Below, piece after piece: positions 8,890 to 17,834 of a stretch of 64,000 nt of DNA. The position numbers were made by a program, and so were the translations under genes. Positions within the stretch are counted from its first letter, which is position 1. The number at the start of each line of letters is the position of its first letter. The notes beneath the pieces were generated by a model, which was not told the origin of the DNA, did no database searches, and saw only the letters and a list, made by a program, of their open reading frames with translations. The DNA comes from Pseudoalteromonas caenipelagi (lineage in GTDB: Bacteria > Pseudomonadota > Gammaproteobacteria > Enterobacterales > Alteromonadaceae): NCBI RefSeq assembly GCF_013140855.1, contig NZ_JABBPG010000011.1, positions 100,889-164,888 of the forward strand. The letters run 5' to 3'.

Positions 8890-9567
8890 ATGCCGACTAA
8901 TGCGTTTTTAGGAGTTTTTGCAAAATCTCCTATTAAGCCTGTAGAAGAACACATTAAAATCGTTCACAAAGCCAGTAAGGCCTTAATTCCGTTTTTTAAT
9001 CACGTCTTCAAAGGAGAATGGACCGAAGCCGAAGCGCTACGTGTTCAGATCCGAAATTTAGAGCGCGATGCAGATAAATTGAAACGAGAAGTTCGTTTAC
9101 AATTGCCTCGTGGCTTATTCATGCCAGTAGAACGAACCGATCTACTAGAACTAATTACTCATCAAGATAAAATCGCTAATAAAGCTAAGGATATCGCTGG
9201 TCGCGTTGTAGGCCGTGAAATGGCGATCCCAGAATCTATTCAAGAGGACTTCTTGGTCTATCTAAAACGCTGCGTTGACGCAACAAAGCAAGCTTCTAAA
9301 GCAATCAATGAACTTGATGAGCTGTTAGAAACTGGCTTTCGTGGTCGCGAAGTAACTTTGGTAGAGAACATGTTGGTCGAATTGGATGCGATCGAGCAAG
9401 ATACGGATGACATGCAAATCAAAATCCGCCAAGAATTACGTGCTGTTGAAGCTGAACTAAACCCGGTTGATGTGATGTTTCTATACAAAATCATCGAATG
9501 GGTTGGTGAACTTGCAGATATCGCAGAGCGTGTAGGCTCTCGACTAGAGCTTATGCTCGCACGTTAA
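8890..9567 (+). CDS. DUF47/PhoU-like Pit accessory protein (TIGR00153 family)
   Basis: A 225-aa, almost entirely helical protein of the DUF47 family, distantly related to PhoU and typically encoded next to Pit transporters. Charged helices such as VHKASKALIPFF and ELADIAERVGSRLELML are visible; no membrane segment. It ends 36 bp before the Pit gene, so they form an operon. In other bacteria such proteins modulate Pit activity; that role here is inferred from the pairing. Confidence 0.88.
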   Translation: MPTNAFLGVFAKSPIKPVEEHIKIVHKASKALIPFFNHVFKGEWTEAEALRVQIRNLERDADKLKREVRLQLPRGLFMPVERTDLLELITHQDKIANKAKDIAGRVVGREMAIPESIQEDFLVYLKRCVDATKQASKAINELDELLETGFRGREVTLVENMLVELDAIEQDTDDMQIKIRQELRAVEAELNPVDVMFLYKIIEWVGELADIAERVGSRLELMLAR

Positions 9568-9603
9568 TTTAAAAAATTAAGAAGTTTAAAGTAAGGTTTT
9601 ACA

Positions 9604-10872
9604 ATGGATATCATTGCATCCTACGGCACAATGCTGGTGCTTATTGCAGCGGCAGTTGGTTTTTTTATGGCTTATGGTATTGGCGCAAATGACGTTGCTA
9701 ATGCGATGGGCACGTCGGTTGGCTCAAAAGCGCTAACCATTAAACAAGCAATTTTAATTGCTATGATCTTTGAATTTGCAGGTGCTTATCTTGCAGGTGG
9801 TGAGGTAACGTCGACAATTCGTAAAGGTATTATCGATGCAACGCCATTTATGGACATTCCAGAATTAATGGTATTGGGTATGATTTCCGCGTTGTTCGCA
9901 GCTGGTGCTTGGTTATTGCTCGCATCGTTGCTGGGTTGGCCGGTTTCAACAACGCACTCAATTATCGGTGCAATTATTGGATTTGCGTTAGTAGCAGTAG
10001 GCAGCGAAGCCATTCAATGGGGCAAGGTTGCTGGGATTGTAGGCAGTTGGATAGTAACTCCCGCGATTTCGGGCTTTATCGCTTACCTAATCTTTATGAG
10101 TGCCCAGAAGCTGATTTTTGATACCTCAGCACCGTTACAAAATGCTAAGCGTTATGTACCTGTTTATATGGCTTTAGCTGGTTTTGTTATGGCGCTTGTA
10201 ACTATCAAAAAAGGGTTGAAGCACATTGGTATAAACCTAGGGACTTTTGAAGGTTATGCATTAGCAATTGGTATTGCGGTCATCGTTGGTGTGATTGGCA
10301 AAATAGCCATTGAGCGCCTTAAGATGGACCCTAAAGCCGATAAGCAAATGCAATTTAATAACGTTGAAAAAGTATTTGCTGTATTAATGGTTTTAACTGC
10401 GTGTTGTATGGCATTTGCTCATGGCTCCAACGATGTTGCTAATGCCATAGGTCCTTTAGCGGCAGTAGTGAACATTGTTGAAAATGACGGTATGATAGCT
10501 AAAAAGGCCACGCTTGCTTGGTGGATTTTACCTCTTGGTGGGTTAGGTATTGTTGCAGGTCTTGCTATTTTAGGTAAGAAAGTAATCAAAACCATCGGTG
10601 AAGGTATCACCCACTTAACACCAAGTCGCGGTTTTGCTGCCGAGCTTGCAGCAGCATCAACGGTTGTTATCGCATCAGGCACGGGTTTACCAATCTCAAC
10701 AACACAGACACTGGTCGGTGCTGTATTAGGGGTGGGTATGGCACGTGGTATTGCTGCATTAAATATGGGTGTAATTCGAAACATTGTAGTTTCTTGGGTG
10801 ATTACATTGCCAGTCGGCGCAGCTCTTGCTATTGTTATATTCTACATTCTAAGAACGGCGTTCGGCGTTTAA
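9604..10872 (+). CDS. pit: Pit-family inorganic phosphate transporter
   Basis: Low-affinity ion-coupled phosphate permease of the inner membrane. 422 aa with about 10-12 hydrophobic segments and the two family signature repeats GANDVANAMGTSVGSKALT near the N terminus and GSNDVANAIGPLAA in the second half, plus the paired motifs STTHSIIGAI and STTQTLVGAV. Downstream partner of the DUF47 protein and the last gene of the phosphate block. A clear terminator follows. Confidence 0.95.
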   Translation: MDIIASYGTMLVLIAAAVGFFMAYGIGANDVANAMGTSVGSKALTIKQAILIAMIFEFAGAYLAGGEVTSTIRKGIIDATPFMDIPELMVLGMISALFAAGAWLLLASLLGWPVSTTHSIIGAIIGFALVAVGSEAIQWGKVAGIVGSWIVTPAISGFIAYLIFMSAQKLIFDTSAPLQNAKRYVPVYMALAGFVMALVTIKKGLKHIGINLGTFEGYALAIGIAVIVGVIGKIAIERLKMDPKADKQMQFNNVEKVFAVLMVLTACCMAFAHGSNDVANAIGPLAAVVNIVENDGMIAKKATLAWWILPLGGLGIVAGLAILGKKVIKTIGEGITHLTPSRGFAAELAAASTVVIASGTGLPISTTQTLVGAVLGVGMARGIAALNMGVIRNIVVSWVITLPVGAALAIVIFYILRTAFGV

Positions 10873-10897
10873 CTTAGAGAGACAGACTTTTAGCTTG

Positions 10898-10932
10898 AAA
10901 AGATCTCAGTATGTAAGTACTGGGGTCTTTTT
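10898..10932 (+). terminator. Rho-independent terminator after pit
   Basis: AAAGATCTCAGTA, a 6-nt loop and TACTGGGGTCTTTTT form a 12-bp stem (with G-U pairs) running into a T tract, 26 bp after the pit stop. Confidence 0.85.
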
Positions 10933-11018
10933 ATTTTTGGCGCTGTTCAATAAGGTTTTCCTGCCAAACTATCAAGGTTATACTGTTGCTTATCATCTAT
11001 TTTTATAATTAGAGTACA

Positions 11019-11942
11019 GTGAATAACCTGCCCAGTATCAAGCAACTTCAATACTTAATCGCAGTTCATCAGCATCAGCATTTTGGCAGAGCAGCCGAAG
11101 CCTGCTTCATTGGTCAATCAACACTCAGCAGTGCAATACAAACACTAGAGGAGACCTTGGGCTGCCAATTAATAGAACGTGAAAATCGTAGTCTGATGTT
11201 TACCGATATCGGCGAGGAAGTCGTCGTAAGAGCAAAAAAAATTATCGATGACGCGATGAGCGTCAAAGAGCTTACAAAAAGCTATAAGCATCCTTTATCA
11301 GGCAAATTGACATTGGGACTGATACCAACGGTAGCCAGTTTTATTGCAGCGCCACTCTATCAGTTTTGCTTGCAGGAGTTTACTCAGTTACAGTTGATAT
11401 TGGTTGAAGACACCAGTGACAAACTGTTAGATAAACTGGAACATGGGCATATAGATATGGCCATGTTGGCGTTACCGTACCATACTGAGCGTTTTCATAC
11501 ACAAGTCTTAGCGAAAGATCATTTCTCTTTGGTTCATCATCAAGATTATCATGTCGCAGATGAAGTAAGCGACTTTAACCTTTTACCTGATAAGAGTGTT
11601 TTTTTACTAGAGCGAGAGCATTGTATGACGGGTCATGCTTTGAGTGCCTGCCACCTTAACCGAAATGACTGCATTAACCCTTTTGAGGCAGCTAACTTGC
11701 ATACTTTATTAAGTATGGTTGAGTATCAAAATGGTGTCACCTTTTTGCCGCAAATGGCACTCAATGCGGGGATCTTGCAAGGCAAGCCGATGGTCGCCAA
11801 TGATACTTTAGGTGACGCATATAGGGAAATAGGCCTATTGTGGCGTAAAACAACAGGCAGGATCCGCGATTTTCGCTTGTTTAGTGAAAAGGTGGGGGAA
11901 TTTGTAAAGCAGCAATGTGAGCCGCCAAAAATACAAAAATAG
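11019..11942 (+). CDS. oxyR: OxyR-type LysR-family peroxide sensor/regulator
   Basis: 307 aa: winged HTH in residues 1-65 (FGRAAEACFIGQSTLSSAIQ) and a LysR substrate domain. The two redox cysteines of OxyR are in place: C202 in LLEREHCMTG and C211 in LSAC, with the same 9-residue spacing as E. coli C199/C208. This supports OxyR over a generic LysR regulator. It responds to H2O2 by disulfide formation and activates peroxide defence genes (family knowledge). The start is GTG with a poor ribosome-binding site, which may keep expression low. No catalase or peroxidase gene is adjacent. Confidence 0.88.
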   Translation: MNNLPSIKQLQYLIAVHQHQHFGRAAEACFIGQSTLSSAIQTLEETLGCQLIERENRSLMFTDIGEEVVVRAKKIIDDAMSVKELTKSYKHPLSGKLTLGLIPTVASFIAAPLYQFCLQEFTQLQLILVEDTSDKLLDKLEHGHIDMAMLALPYHTERFHTQVLAKDHFSLVHHQDYHVADEVSDFNLLPDKSVFLLEREHCMTGHALSACHLNRNDCINPFEAANLHTLLSMVEYQNGVTFLPQMALNAGILQGKPMVANDTLGDAYREIGLLWRKTTGRIRDFRLFSEKVGEFVKQQCEPPKIQK

Positions 11943-11957
11943 GGACCAAGGAGCCCA

Positions 11958-12155
11958 TTAAGAGGGCTCAAATTTATTGGCTGTGGTTAGGTCTGGAAGG
12001 AACAACAAGTACACCCACACCACCAAATTAAAATAAGGGATCAGCCCCAAAGCAGTAAATAGCTTACAAGGGTAACCTTTGTTTTTTGCACTGCGATAGC
12101 ATTGCACAGCGATTAAGGCATTGATCACAAATATAAAAGTCATTAGTTGATTCAT
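11958..12155 (-). CDS. Small membrane protein, unknown function
   Basis: 65 aa beginning MNQLMTFIFVINALIAVQ, with two hydrophobic helices (about 3-17 and 33-52) separated by a short basic loop (YRSAKNKGYPCK). I chose ATG 12155 because AGGAG lies 7 nt upstream; a longer frame to 12194 has no ribosome-binding site. It converges with oxyR, and its stop falls in a GAGCCC/GGGCTC hairpin (11951-11969). I do not recognise a family. Confidence 0.6.
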   Translation of the reverse strand: MNQLMTFIFVINALIAVQCYRSAKNKGYPCKLFTALGLIPYFNLVVWVYLLFLPDLTTANKFEPS

Positions 12156-12307
12156 AATTAAACTCCTAGACGTCCATAAGGTGATGTAACTCAATCCATT
12201 GAATGTCCAGTGAAAATGTAAAAATCAACAACTTAGCTGGACAACCTCGTTTAGAGTAATTATAGATGAATTTACAGGAAGAAAAAGTCGACTTTTGTAT
12301 AAATTTG

Positions 12308-14815
12308 TTATCGGATTGTTTTGCTAGATAAAATAGTTGGAATTGCTTTTTTTAGATCTTTAATAGGCATCGGACGCGCGATAAAGAAGCCTTGTGCGTA
12401 ATCAACACCGATTTCTTTCAGTGCTTTAAATATTTCTATATTTTCAACATATTCAGCAACAGAGCGCTTATCTAAAGAATGACTAATATCGTGTACAGCT
12501 TTGACAAGTGCTAGATCTATAGGGTCATTGAGCATGTCGCGTACAAATGAGCCGTCAATTTTCACATGCTGGGCAGGCAGCTGCTTTAAATAACTAAATG
12601 TGCTGAATCCGGTGCCAAAGTCATCAATCGAAAAATGACAGCCGAGCTGATTTAGCTTCGCAATCATCGCTTGAGTAGCACTGAGATTATTGATACTGGC
12701 AGATTCTGTAATTTCAAAAATAATATGTTCTGCAGCTACCTGATATTCAACCAAGCAAGCTTGGATATGTGGCAGTAGTCTTTCGTCTAAAAACGATTGT
12801 GCAGACAGGTTTATCGCTATTTGATTTAGCTCATCATGTTCTGCAACAGCAGCGATAGCATGCCTTATAACACACTGATCCATCAAAAATGTATCATTGA
12901 GTAACTCCAGAGCGGGTATAAATTGATTTGGATGTATCAGTTCGTCTTTGACAACTAGCCTTAGCAGCGCCTCAAAGTATGCAATGTTGTTATTCTTCAT
13001 ATCCCAAATAGGCTGATAGTGAAGCTCTATTAGATTATTCTGAAGTGCTTCACGTACGCTGTGACCCCACTCTAGGCCAGATTGTAGAGTATTATTAGCA
13101 TCTTCTTTGTTATAGCAGTGCACTAAATTTCGACCTAAGCTTTTTGCCACATAAAGTGCAATATCAGCTTGCTTTAAGCACTCGTTGGCATCATGGTTTT
13201 CTAAAGTAATTTGCGTCAAACCAATGGAGCAGCTAATTGAGTAACTATTTTCCTCGGAATGGAACTTATGTTTTTCGATTGCCATACAAATACTTTCTGC
13301 AGCAATATGTGCATCCAGTAAATTGGTGTCGCTCAGTATGATGGCAAATTCATCCCCGCCAATCCGGAAAATCAAATGTTCTTCACTGATATTCTCTCCA
13401 AACAACTGCGATACTTCTTTTAAGACAATGTCACCTTGCTGATGCCCTTTGCTGTCATTGATAATCTTAAAATGGTCTAAGTCGATATATAACAACGCAT
13501 GCTCAATATCATGTCGCCCTTTGACTGATGAACATATATTTTGTAATTGCTGATCAAAGTAGTATCTGTTATGCAAACCAGTTAATGTATCGTGCAAGGC
13601 TAAATGGCGTAATTGCAGCTCTGCTTGCTTTCGCTCATGGATATTGTCTAGTGTGGCAGTGACTGTCGTTTTGCTGGTGCTGTTTCGAATTAATTGAAAG
13701 CGGCATTCTATCCATATCTGACAATTTTTTTGGTTAGTAAGCTGTAGCTCTATCTTCGCTTGTTGTTGCTGTTCGCTAATGATTAGACTAAGCACATTTT
13801 GCAACTCTTGTTGATACTCTTGCGAAACAAATTGACACAAATGCTGGCCTAAACTCGACTTTATACCAAAGCCAGAAAGCGCCTCCCAAGCTGGGTTGAT
13901 AAAGCGGATCAAGCCTTGCTGATCTAGCTCCATAACAACAGTATTTAGGTGTAATAAAATGCGTTGGTGCGCCGAAAATAAATCTTTGTAATTTTGCTCG
14001 CTGCGACTCAGTTGCGATACCTTTTCTTCAAACTCGGCGTAGCTCACCATAAAATCTTCTCGGCGCGCCGCATGATCGCATACTTTGCTTAATATGGAGA
14101 TATCGTAAGGCTCTCGGACAAAATCGGTCACGCCTAATAACAGTAGCTGTTCGGCATAGTCAGCGTCTCTGCTATCAATAATGGTCACAATGGCTTGATT
14201 TGGATTGTGCTTTAAAATACTGTCGACCAGCTCTTTAGCTGCGTTGGCTCGGGTAGCCGTTGCATCGAGTAAAATAATGGCATAGCTGTTTTGTCTAAAA
14301 AGAGATAAAGCATCATTAGTAGTATTAACGTGTGTACACGCAAAACTCAGCGATAAATGTTGGCAAATCTCATCAGCTCGCTGTTGATTAGGTTCAAGTA
14401 GCAAAAGGTTGAGGCGGCTACTTTTTTCTAAATGGGTTGATAACACATTGGCTAATGTATGAGGCAGCTGACGATGACGCTCAAATGGCAGCACAGCATC
14501 AATGCTATAGCTTCTGGCCGTTGTTTCGGCGATACGCTCACAATAAATAGGTGGAATGAGTACTATAGGTGTATTTTTTGGCGTTTTTAGTAAGCCTGAG
14601 CGCACCATGCGTGAAAAGCGCCAACCATCTATTTTACCAACATCGAGGCCGGTTATGACAACATCTACAGCTTGTTTTTTTAATACCTGCAGAGCTATCT
14701 GACTATCTTCACACTCTATAAAGGCAAAAACATCCAGATTTTGAAGGGTATTTTTTATTGTGTTTCGCTCTTGCTGACTAGAGTTTACAATCAATAAGTT
14801 TAATTGTCTGGCCAC
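12308..14815 (-). CDS. Receiver/PAS/GGDEF/EAL bifunctional c-di-GMP signalling protein
   Basis: 835 aa from GTG 14815 (TTAGGG 8 nt upstream); a GTG at 14860 is in frame but has its GAGG directly abutting it. Order: two receiver-like domains (about 1-115 and 120-245), a PAS domain (about 270-390), GGDEF (about 400-560) and EAL (about 580-825). The first receiver has Gly where the phospho-acceptor Asp is expected (VVITGLDVGK), so it is a pseudo-receiver; the second keeps an Asp (AIILLDATA). GGDEF is intact (FRIGGDEFAIIL) but lacks the RxxD inhibitory site. EAL residues all look present (EALLRL, NLSAQSF, EITES, IDDFGTG, VKIDG, Q in YAQGFF). It could both make and degrade c-di-GMP. Stand-alone gene. 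Confidence 0.9.
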   Translation of the reverse strand: MARQLNLLIVNSSQQERNTIKNTLQNLDVFAFIECEDSQIALQVLKKQAVDVVITGLDVGKIDGWRFSRMVRSGLLKTPKNTPIVLIPPIYCERIAETTARSYSIDAVLPFERHRQLPHTLANVLSTHLEKSSRLNLLLLEPNQQRADEICQHLSLSFACTHVNTTNDALSLFRQNSYAIILLDATATRANAAKELVDSILKHNPNQAIVTIIDSRDADYAEQLLLLGVTDFVREPYDISILSKVCDHAARREDFMVSYAEFEEKVSQLSRSEQNYKDLFSAHQRILLHLNTVVMELDQQGLIRFINPAWEALSGFGIKSSLGQHLCQFVSQEYQQELQNVLSLIISEQQQQAKIELQLTNQKNCQIWIECRFQLIRNSTSKTTVTATLDNIHERKQAELQLRHLALHDTLTGLHNRYYFDQQLQNICSSVKGRHDIEHALLYIDLDHFKIINDSKGHQQGDIVLKEVSQLFGENISEEHLIFRIGGDEFAIILSDTNLLDAHIAAESICMAIEKHKFHSEENSYSISCSIGLTQITLENHDANECLKQADIALYVAKSLGRNLVHCYNKEDANNTLQSGLEWGHSVREALQNNLIELHYQPIWDMKNNNIAYFEALLRLVVKDELIHPNQFIPALELLNDTFLMDQCVIRHAIAAVAEHDELNQIAINLSAQSFLDERLLPHIQACLVEYQVAAEHIIFEITESASINNLSATQAMIAKLNQLGCHFSIDDFGTGFSTFSYLKQLPAQHVKIDGSFVRDMLNDPIDLALVKAVHDISHSLDKRSVAEYVENIEIFKALKEIGVDYAQGFFIARPMPIKDLKKAIPTILSSKTIR

Positions 14816-15006
14816 GTTTAACGCCCTAACTCTAATTTGATAACAAACAACAAGCGACACCTCAATAATAAAAATAGCTCTAAATATCTGATTTTATTTA
14901 TCAATTGTTACATAGCATAGAGCTTAAATGGTTGCCCGTTAGCTGAACACTTACGCATAACTGCAACGGTGCTAGGTTAATGCTATTTTCGCAAGGTTAC
15001 AAGCAC

Positions 15007-15035
15007 TTGATTTACCCCACTAGGATCACTAGACT
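15007..15035 (+). promoter_or_regulatory. Candidate sigma70 promoter for queA
   Basis: TTGATT (15007-15012), 17-bp spacer, TAGACT (15030-15035), about 31 bp before the queA ATG. Four of six matches to each hexamer and an ideal spacer; prediction by eye only. Confidence 0.4.
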
Positions 15036-15066
15036 TGGCGCCAATTTCCTTACATGAGATGTTGTC

Positions 15067-16107
15067 ATGCGCGTAGCTGATTTTAGTTTTGAACTTCCTG
15101 ATGAATTAATTGCTCGTCATCCCAAAAAAGAGCGTTCAAGTAGTCGTCTACTCGCTCTTGATGGTAACAGTGGCGAAATTTCCCATAAAGTTTTTACCGA
15201 TATTTTAGATTTTTTGCAGCCTAATGACATCATGATTTTTAATAACACCAAGGTGATCCCTGCGCGTATGTTCGGGCAAAAATCAACGGGTGGTAAGGTT
15301 GAAGTATTAGTTGAGCGTGTATTAGATGAGCATCGGGTGTTGGCACATGTACGCTCCAGCAAATCTCCAAAAGAAGGAGCAACTTTAATTCTTGAAGGAA
15401 AAGCAGAAGCTATTATGCTTGGCCGCCATGGTGAACTATTCGAATTGCAGTTCACTGCGCAACAAGGGGTGTTTGAGATTTTAGAAGAAATCGGTCACAT
15501 GCCTCTACCGCCATACATCGATAGACCTGACGAAGAAGAAGATAAACAGCGCTATCAAACGGTTTATAATGAAAAGCCTGGTGCAGTTGCAGCGCCAACA
15601 GCAGGTTTACACTTCGATGAGCAATTGCTTCAGCGGATCAAAGATAAAGGTGTAGACATGGCTTTTATCACGTTACATGTTGGGGCTGGCACCTTTCAAC
15701 CTGTGCGTGTTGAATCTGTCGATGAGCATGTAATGCATTCTGAATATATAGAAGTGCCTGAGCACGTTGTTGCAGCTATTACTGCGGCCAAAGCAAAAGG
15801 CGGTCGAGTTATTGCCGTTGGTACGACGTCGGTGCGCTCACTGGAGTCGGCAGCAAAAGTGCATGGTGGACAGTTGCAGGCATTTACTGGCGACACCGAC
15901 ATTTTTATCTATCCAGGCTATGAGTTTAATGTGGTGGATGCCATGGTGACTAACTTCCATTTACCTGAATCGACTTTGATTATGCTAGTGAGTGCATTCT
16001 GCGGACAAACACATATTATGAACGCTTATCGCACCGCGATAGCACAAAAATATCGCTTCTTTAGTTACGGTGATGCGATGTTTTTAACAAAACAAACCAA
16101 TCAATAA
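15067..16107 (+). CDS. queA: S-adenosylmethionine:tRNA ribosyltransferase-isomerase
   Basis: Penultimate step of queuosine synthesis: moves the ribosyl group of SAM onto preQ1 in tRNA to give epoxyqueuosine. 346 aa, the family length, with the QueA stretches FELPDELIARHPKKERSSSR at the N terminus, IMIFNNTKVIPAR and the AAPTAGLHFD motif near residue 177. Upstream of tgt, its partner in the pathway, but separated from it by an intrinsic terminator. Confidence 0.97.
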   Translation: MRVADFSFELPDELIARHPKKERSSSRLLALDGNSGEISHKVFTDILDFLQPNDIMIFNNTKVIPARMFGQKSTGGKVEVLVERVLDEHRVLAHVRSSKSPKEGATLILEGKAEAIMLGRHGELFELQFTAQQGVFEILEEIGHMPLPPYIDRPDEEEDKQRYQTVYNEKPGAVAAPTAGLHFDEQLLQRIKDKGVDMAFITLHVGAGTFQPVRVESVDEHVMHSEYIEVPEHVVAAITAAKAKGGRVIAVGTTSVRSLESAAKVHGGQLQAFTGDTDIFIYPGYEFNVVDAMVTNFHLPESTLIMLVSAFCGQTHIMNAYRTAIAQKYRFFSYGDAMFLTKQTNQ

Positions 16108-16112
16108 TGTTT

Positions 16113-16140
16113 AAGCCCAGCAATTGCTGGGTTTTTTATT
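16113..16140 (+). terminator. Rho-independent terminator between queA and tgt
   Basis: CCCAGCAATTGCTGGG (16116-16131) is a perfect palindrome followed by TTTTTTATTT, starting 9 nt after the queA stop. It makes the downstream tgt-yajC-secD-secF genes at least partly independent of queA. Confidence 0.9.
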
Positions 16141-16309
16141 TGTTTACTTTGTTTTACTCCCCTATGTCTTTAAAACAGAAATTTCGGCCCAATAATTAGA
16201 ATTGCTTCGTTAAACAAGGTAGAATTGAGCGGTTTTTTCACCTGTTTGTTAACATACTTGTTGTTAGCAGCTACTAACGTTGGACTGTTTTTCCGACTTT
16301 GAGGTAATA

Positions 16310-17434
16310 ATGAAATTTGAATTAGACTGCACCGATGGTAAAGCGCGTCGTGGCCGCTTGATTTTTGATAGAGGCGTTGTTGAAACTCCGGCCTTTATGC
16401 CTGTGGGTACATATGGCACGGTTAAAGGCATGACGCCAGACGAGTTAAAAGGCACAGGTGCTCAGATCTGCCTAGGTAACACATTCCATTTAATGCTGCG
16501 CCCCGGCACAGAAATTATTAAACAGCATGGCGATCTGCATGATTTCATGAACTGGGACAAACCAATACTGACAGATTCAGGTGGTTTCCAAGTATTCAGT
16601 TTAGGGGCAATGCGTAAAATTACCGAAGAAGGTGTGTTGTTTAAGTCACCAGTCAATGGTGAAAAAATCATGTTATCACCTGAAAAAGCAATGCAAGTAC
16701 AGTGCGATCTTGGCTCTGATATTGTAATGATTTTTGATGAGTGTACGCCTTATCCTGCGACTGAAAAAGAAGCGAAGGATTCAATGGAGCTATCTTTGCG
16801 TTGGGCTAAGCGCTCAAAAGAAGGGCACGGTGATAACCCTGCTGCTTTATTTGGCATTATCCAAGGTGGTATGTATCCTGAGCTGCGTGCAGAGTCACAA
16901 AAAGGGTTAGAAGAAATCGGTTTTGATGGTTATGCGCTAGGCGGCTTATCTGTGGGTGAACCCAAAGAAGATATGATCCGCATTTTGGATCACTGTGCTT
17001 ATAAAATGCCAGAAGACAAACCGCGCTACTTAATGGGTGTGGGCAAACCTGAAGATTTAGTTGAAGCGGTTCGCCGTGGTATCGACATGTTTGATTGCGT
17101 TATGCCAACGCGAAATGCACGAAATGGTCACTTGTTTATCACCGGAGGCATAGTAAAAATCCGTAATGCCGTACATAAAACGGATACTGGCCCATTAGAC
17201 CCTGAATGTGATTGCCATACATGTGAGAATTACTCGCGTGCATACTTACACCATTTAGATAAGTGTAACGAGATTTTAGGTGCGCGTCTTAACACTATTC
17301 ATAATCTTCGCTACTATCAGCGTGTTATGGAAGGGTTACGAAATGCGATTAGCGAAGGCAAGTTAGATGCCTTTGTAGAAGACTTTTATGCACGCCGCGG
17401 TCAACCAGTACCGCCGTTAGCTGAAACTGAATAA
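16310..17434 (+). CDS. tgt: tRNA-guanine transglycosylase
   Basis: Exchanges guanine 34 for preQ1 in tRNAs with GUN anticodons. 374 aa, matching E. coli Tgt (375). The catalytic loop LTDSGGFQVFS, the active-site region VMPTRNARNGHLF and the zinc site (CDCHTC plus a later His in the helix YLHHLDKC) are all present. ATG 16310 has GAGGT 5 nt upstream; the in-frame TTG at 16280 has no such support. 31 bp ahead of yajC, the usual order. Confidence 0.97.
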   Translation: MKFELDCTDGKARRGRLIFDRGVVETPAFMPVGTYGTVKGMTPDELKGTGAQICLGNTFHLMLRPGTEIIKQHGDLHDFMNWDKPILTDSGGFQVFSLGAMRKITEEGVLFKSPVNGEKIMLSPEKAMQVQCDLGSDIVMIFDECTPYPATEKEAKDSMELSLRWAKRSKEGHGDNPAALFGIIQGGMYPELRAESQKGLEEIGFDGYALGGLSVGEPKEDMIRILDHCAYKMPEDKPRYLMGVGKPEDLVEAVRRGIDMFDCVMPTRNARNGHLFITGGIVKIRNAVHKTDTGPLDPECDCHTCENYSRAYLHHLDKCNEILGARLNTIHNLRYYQRVMEGLRNAISEGKLDAFVEDFYARRGQPVPPLAETE

Positions 17435-17465
17435 GATTAAATATAAAATTTTAAGAGGAAGTGTT

Positions 17466-17804
17466 ATGAGTTTATTTATGTCTAGTGCACACGCCAGTAC
17501 AGCTGGTGCGGCTCCTGCTGGTGGTGGCATGGAAATGTTGATCATGTTGGCCATTTTTGGTTTGGTATTTTATTTCTTAATTTACCGTCCTCAAGCAAAG
17601 CGCGTGAAAGAACACAAAAGCTTGATGAGCGCACTTGCTAAAGGTGATGAGGTGCTTACGCAAGGTGGCCTAGTAGGTAAAATAACGAAGGTAGCAGATG
17701 ATAAAGATTTTGTTGTTATTGCGCTTAATGATCAAGCAGAGGTAACAGTACAAAAATCAGCTGTATCGGCAGTTCTTCCTAAAGGTACAATGAAGTCACT
17801 TTAA
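17466..17804 (+). CDS. yajC: Preprotein translocase accessory subunit YajC
   Basis: Small inner-membrane partner of the SecDF complex. 112 aa: an alanine/glycine-rich N terminus, one hydrophobic helix (about 24-42) ending FYFLIYRPQAKRVKEHK, then a cytoplasmic beta domain (GDEVLTQGGLVGKITKV). AGGAAG precedes the ATG. Located between tgt and secD as in most gammaproteobacteria. Confidence 0.96.
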   Translation: MSLFMSSAHASTAGAAPAGGGMEMLIMLAIFGLVFYFLIYRPQAKRVKEHKSLMSALAKGDEVLTQGGLVGKITKVADDKDFVVIALNDQAEVTVQKSAVSAVLPKGTMKSL

Positions 17805-17834
17805 GAAAAATAACAACAACAAAGGGATAATCCA

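Noticed and set aside
10969..11018. OxyR-binding-like CTAT and ATAG elements upstream of oxyR
   Set aside because: The spacing does not match the four-element OxyR pattern and the region is AT-rich enough for chance matches.
11951..11969. GAGCCC/GGGCTC hairpin between oxyR and the small membrane gene as terminator
   Set aside because: Only 6 bp and no T tract on either strand; mentioned only as context.
12204..12243. Inverted repeat TGTCCAG...CTGGACA in the intergenic region
   Set aside because: Only 7 bp with a 26-nt loop; too weak to annotate.
12283..12296. Perfect palindrome AAAAGTCGACTTTT after the GGDEF/EAL gene
   Set aside because: It has no loop and only a short T run, so I could not support it as a terminator or an operator; 14 bp of this composition may occur by chance.
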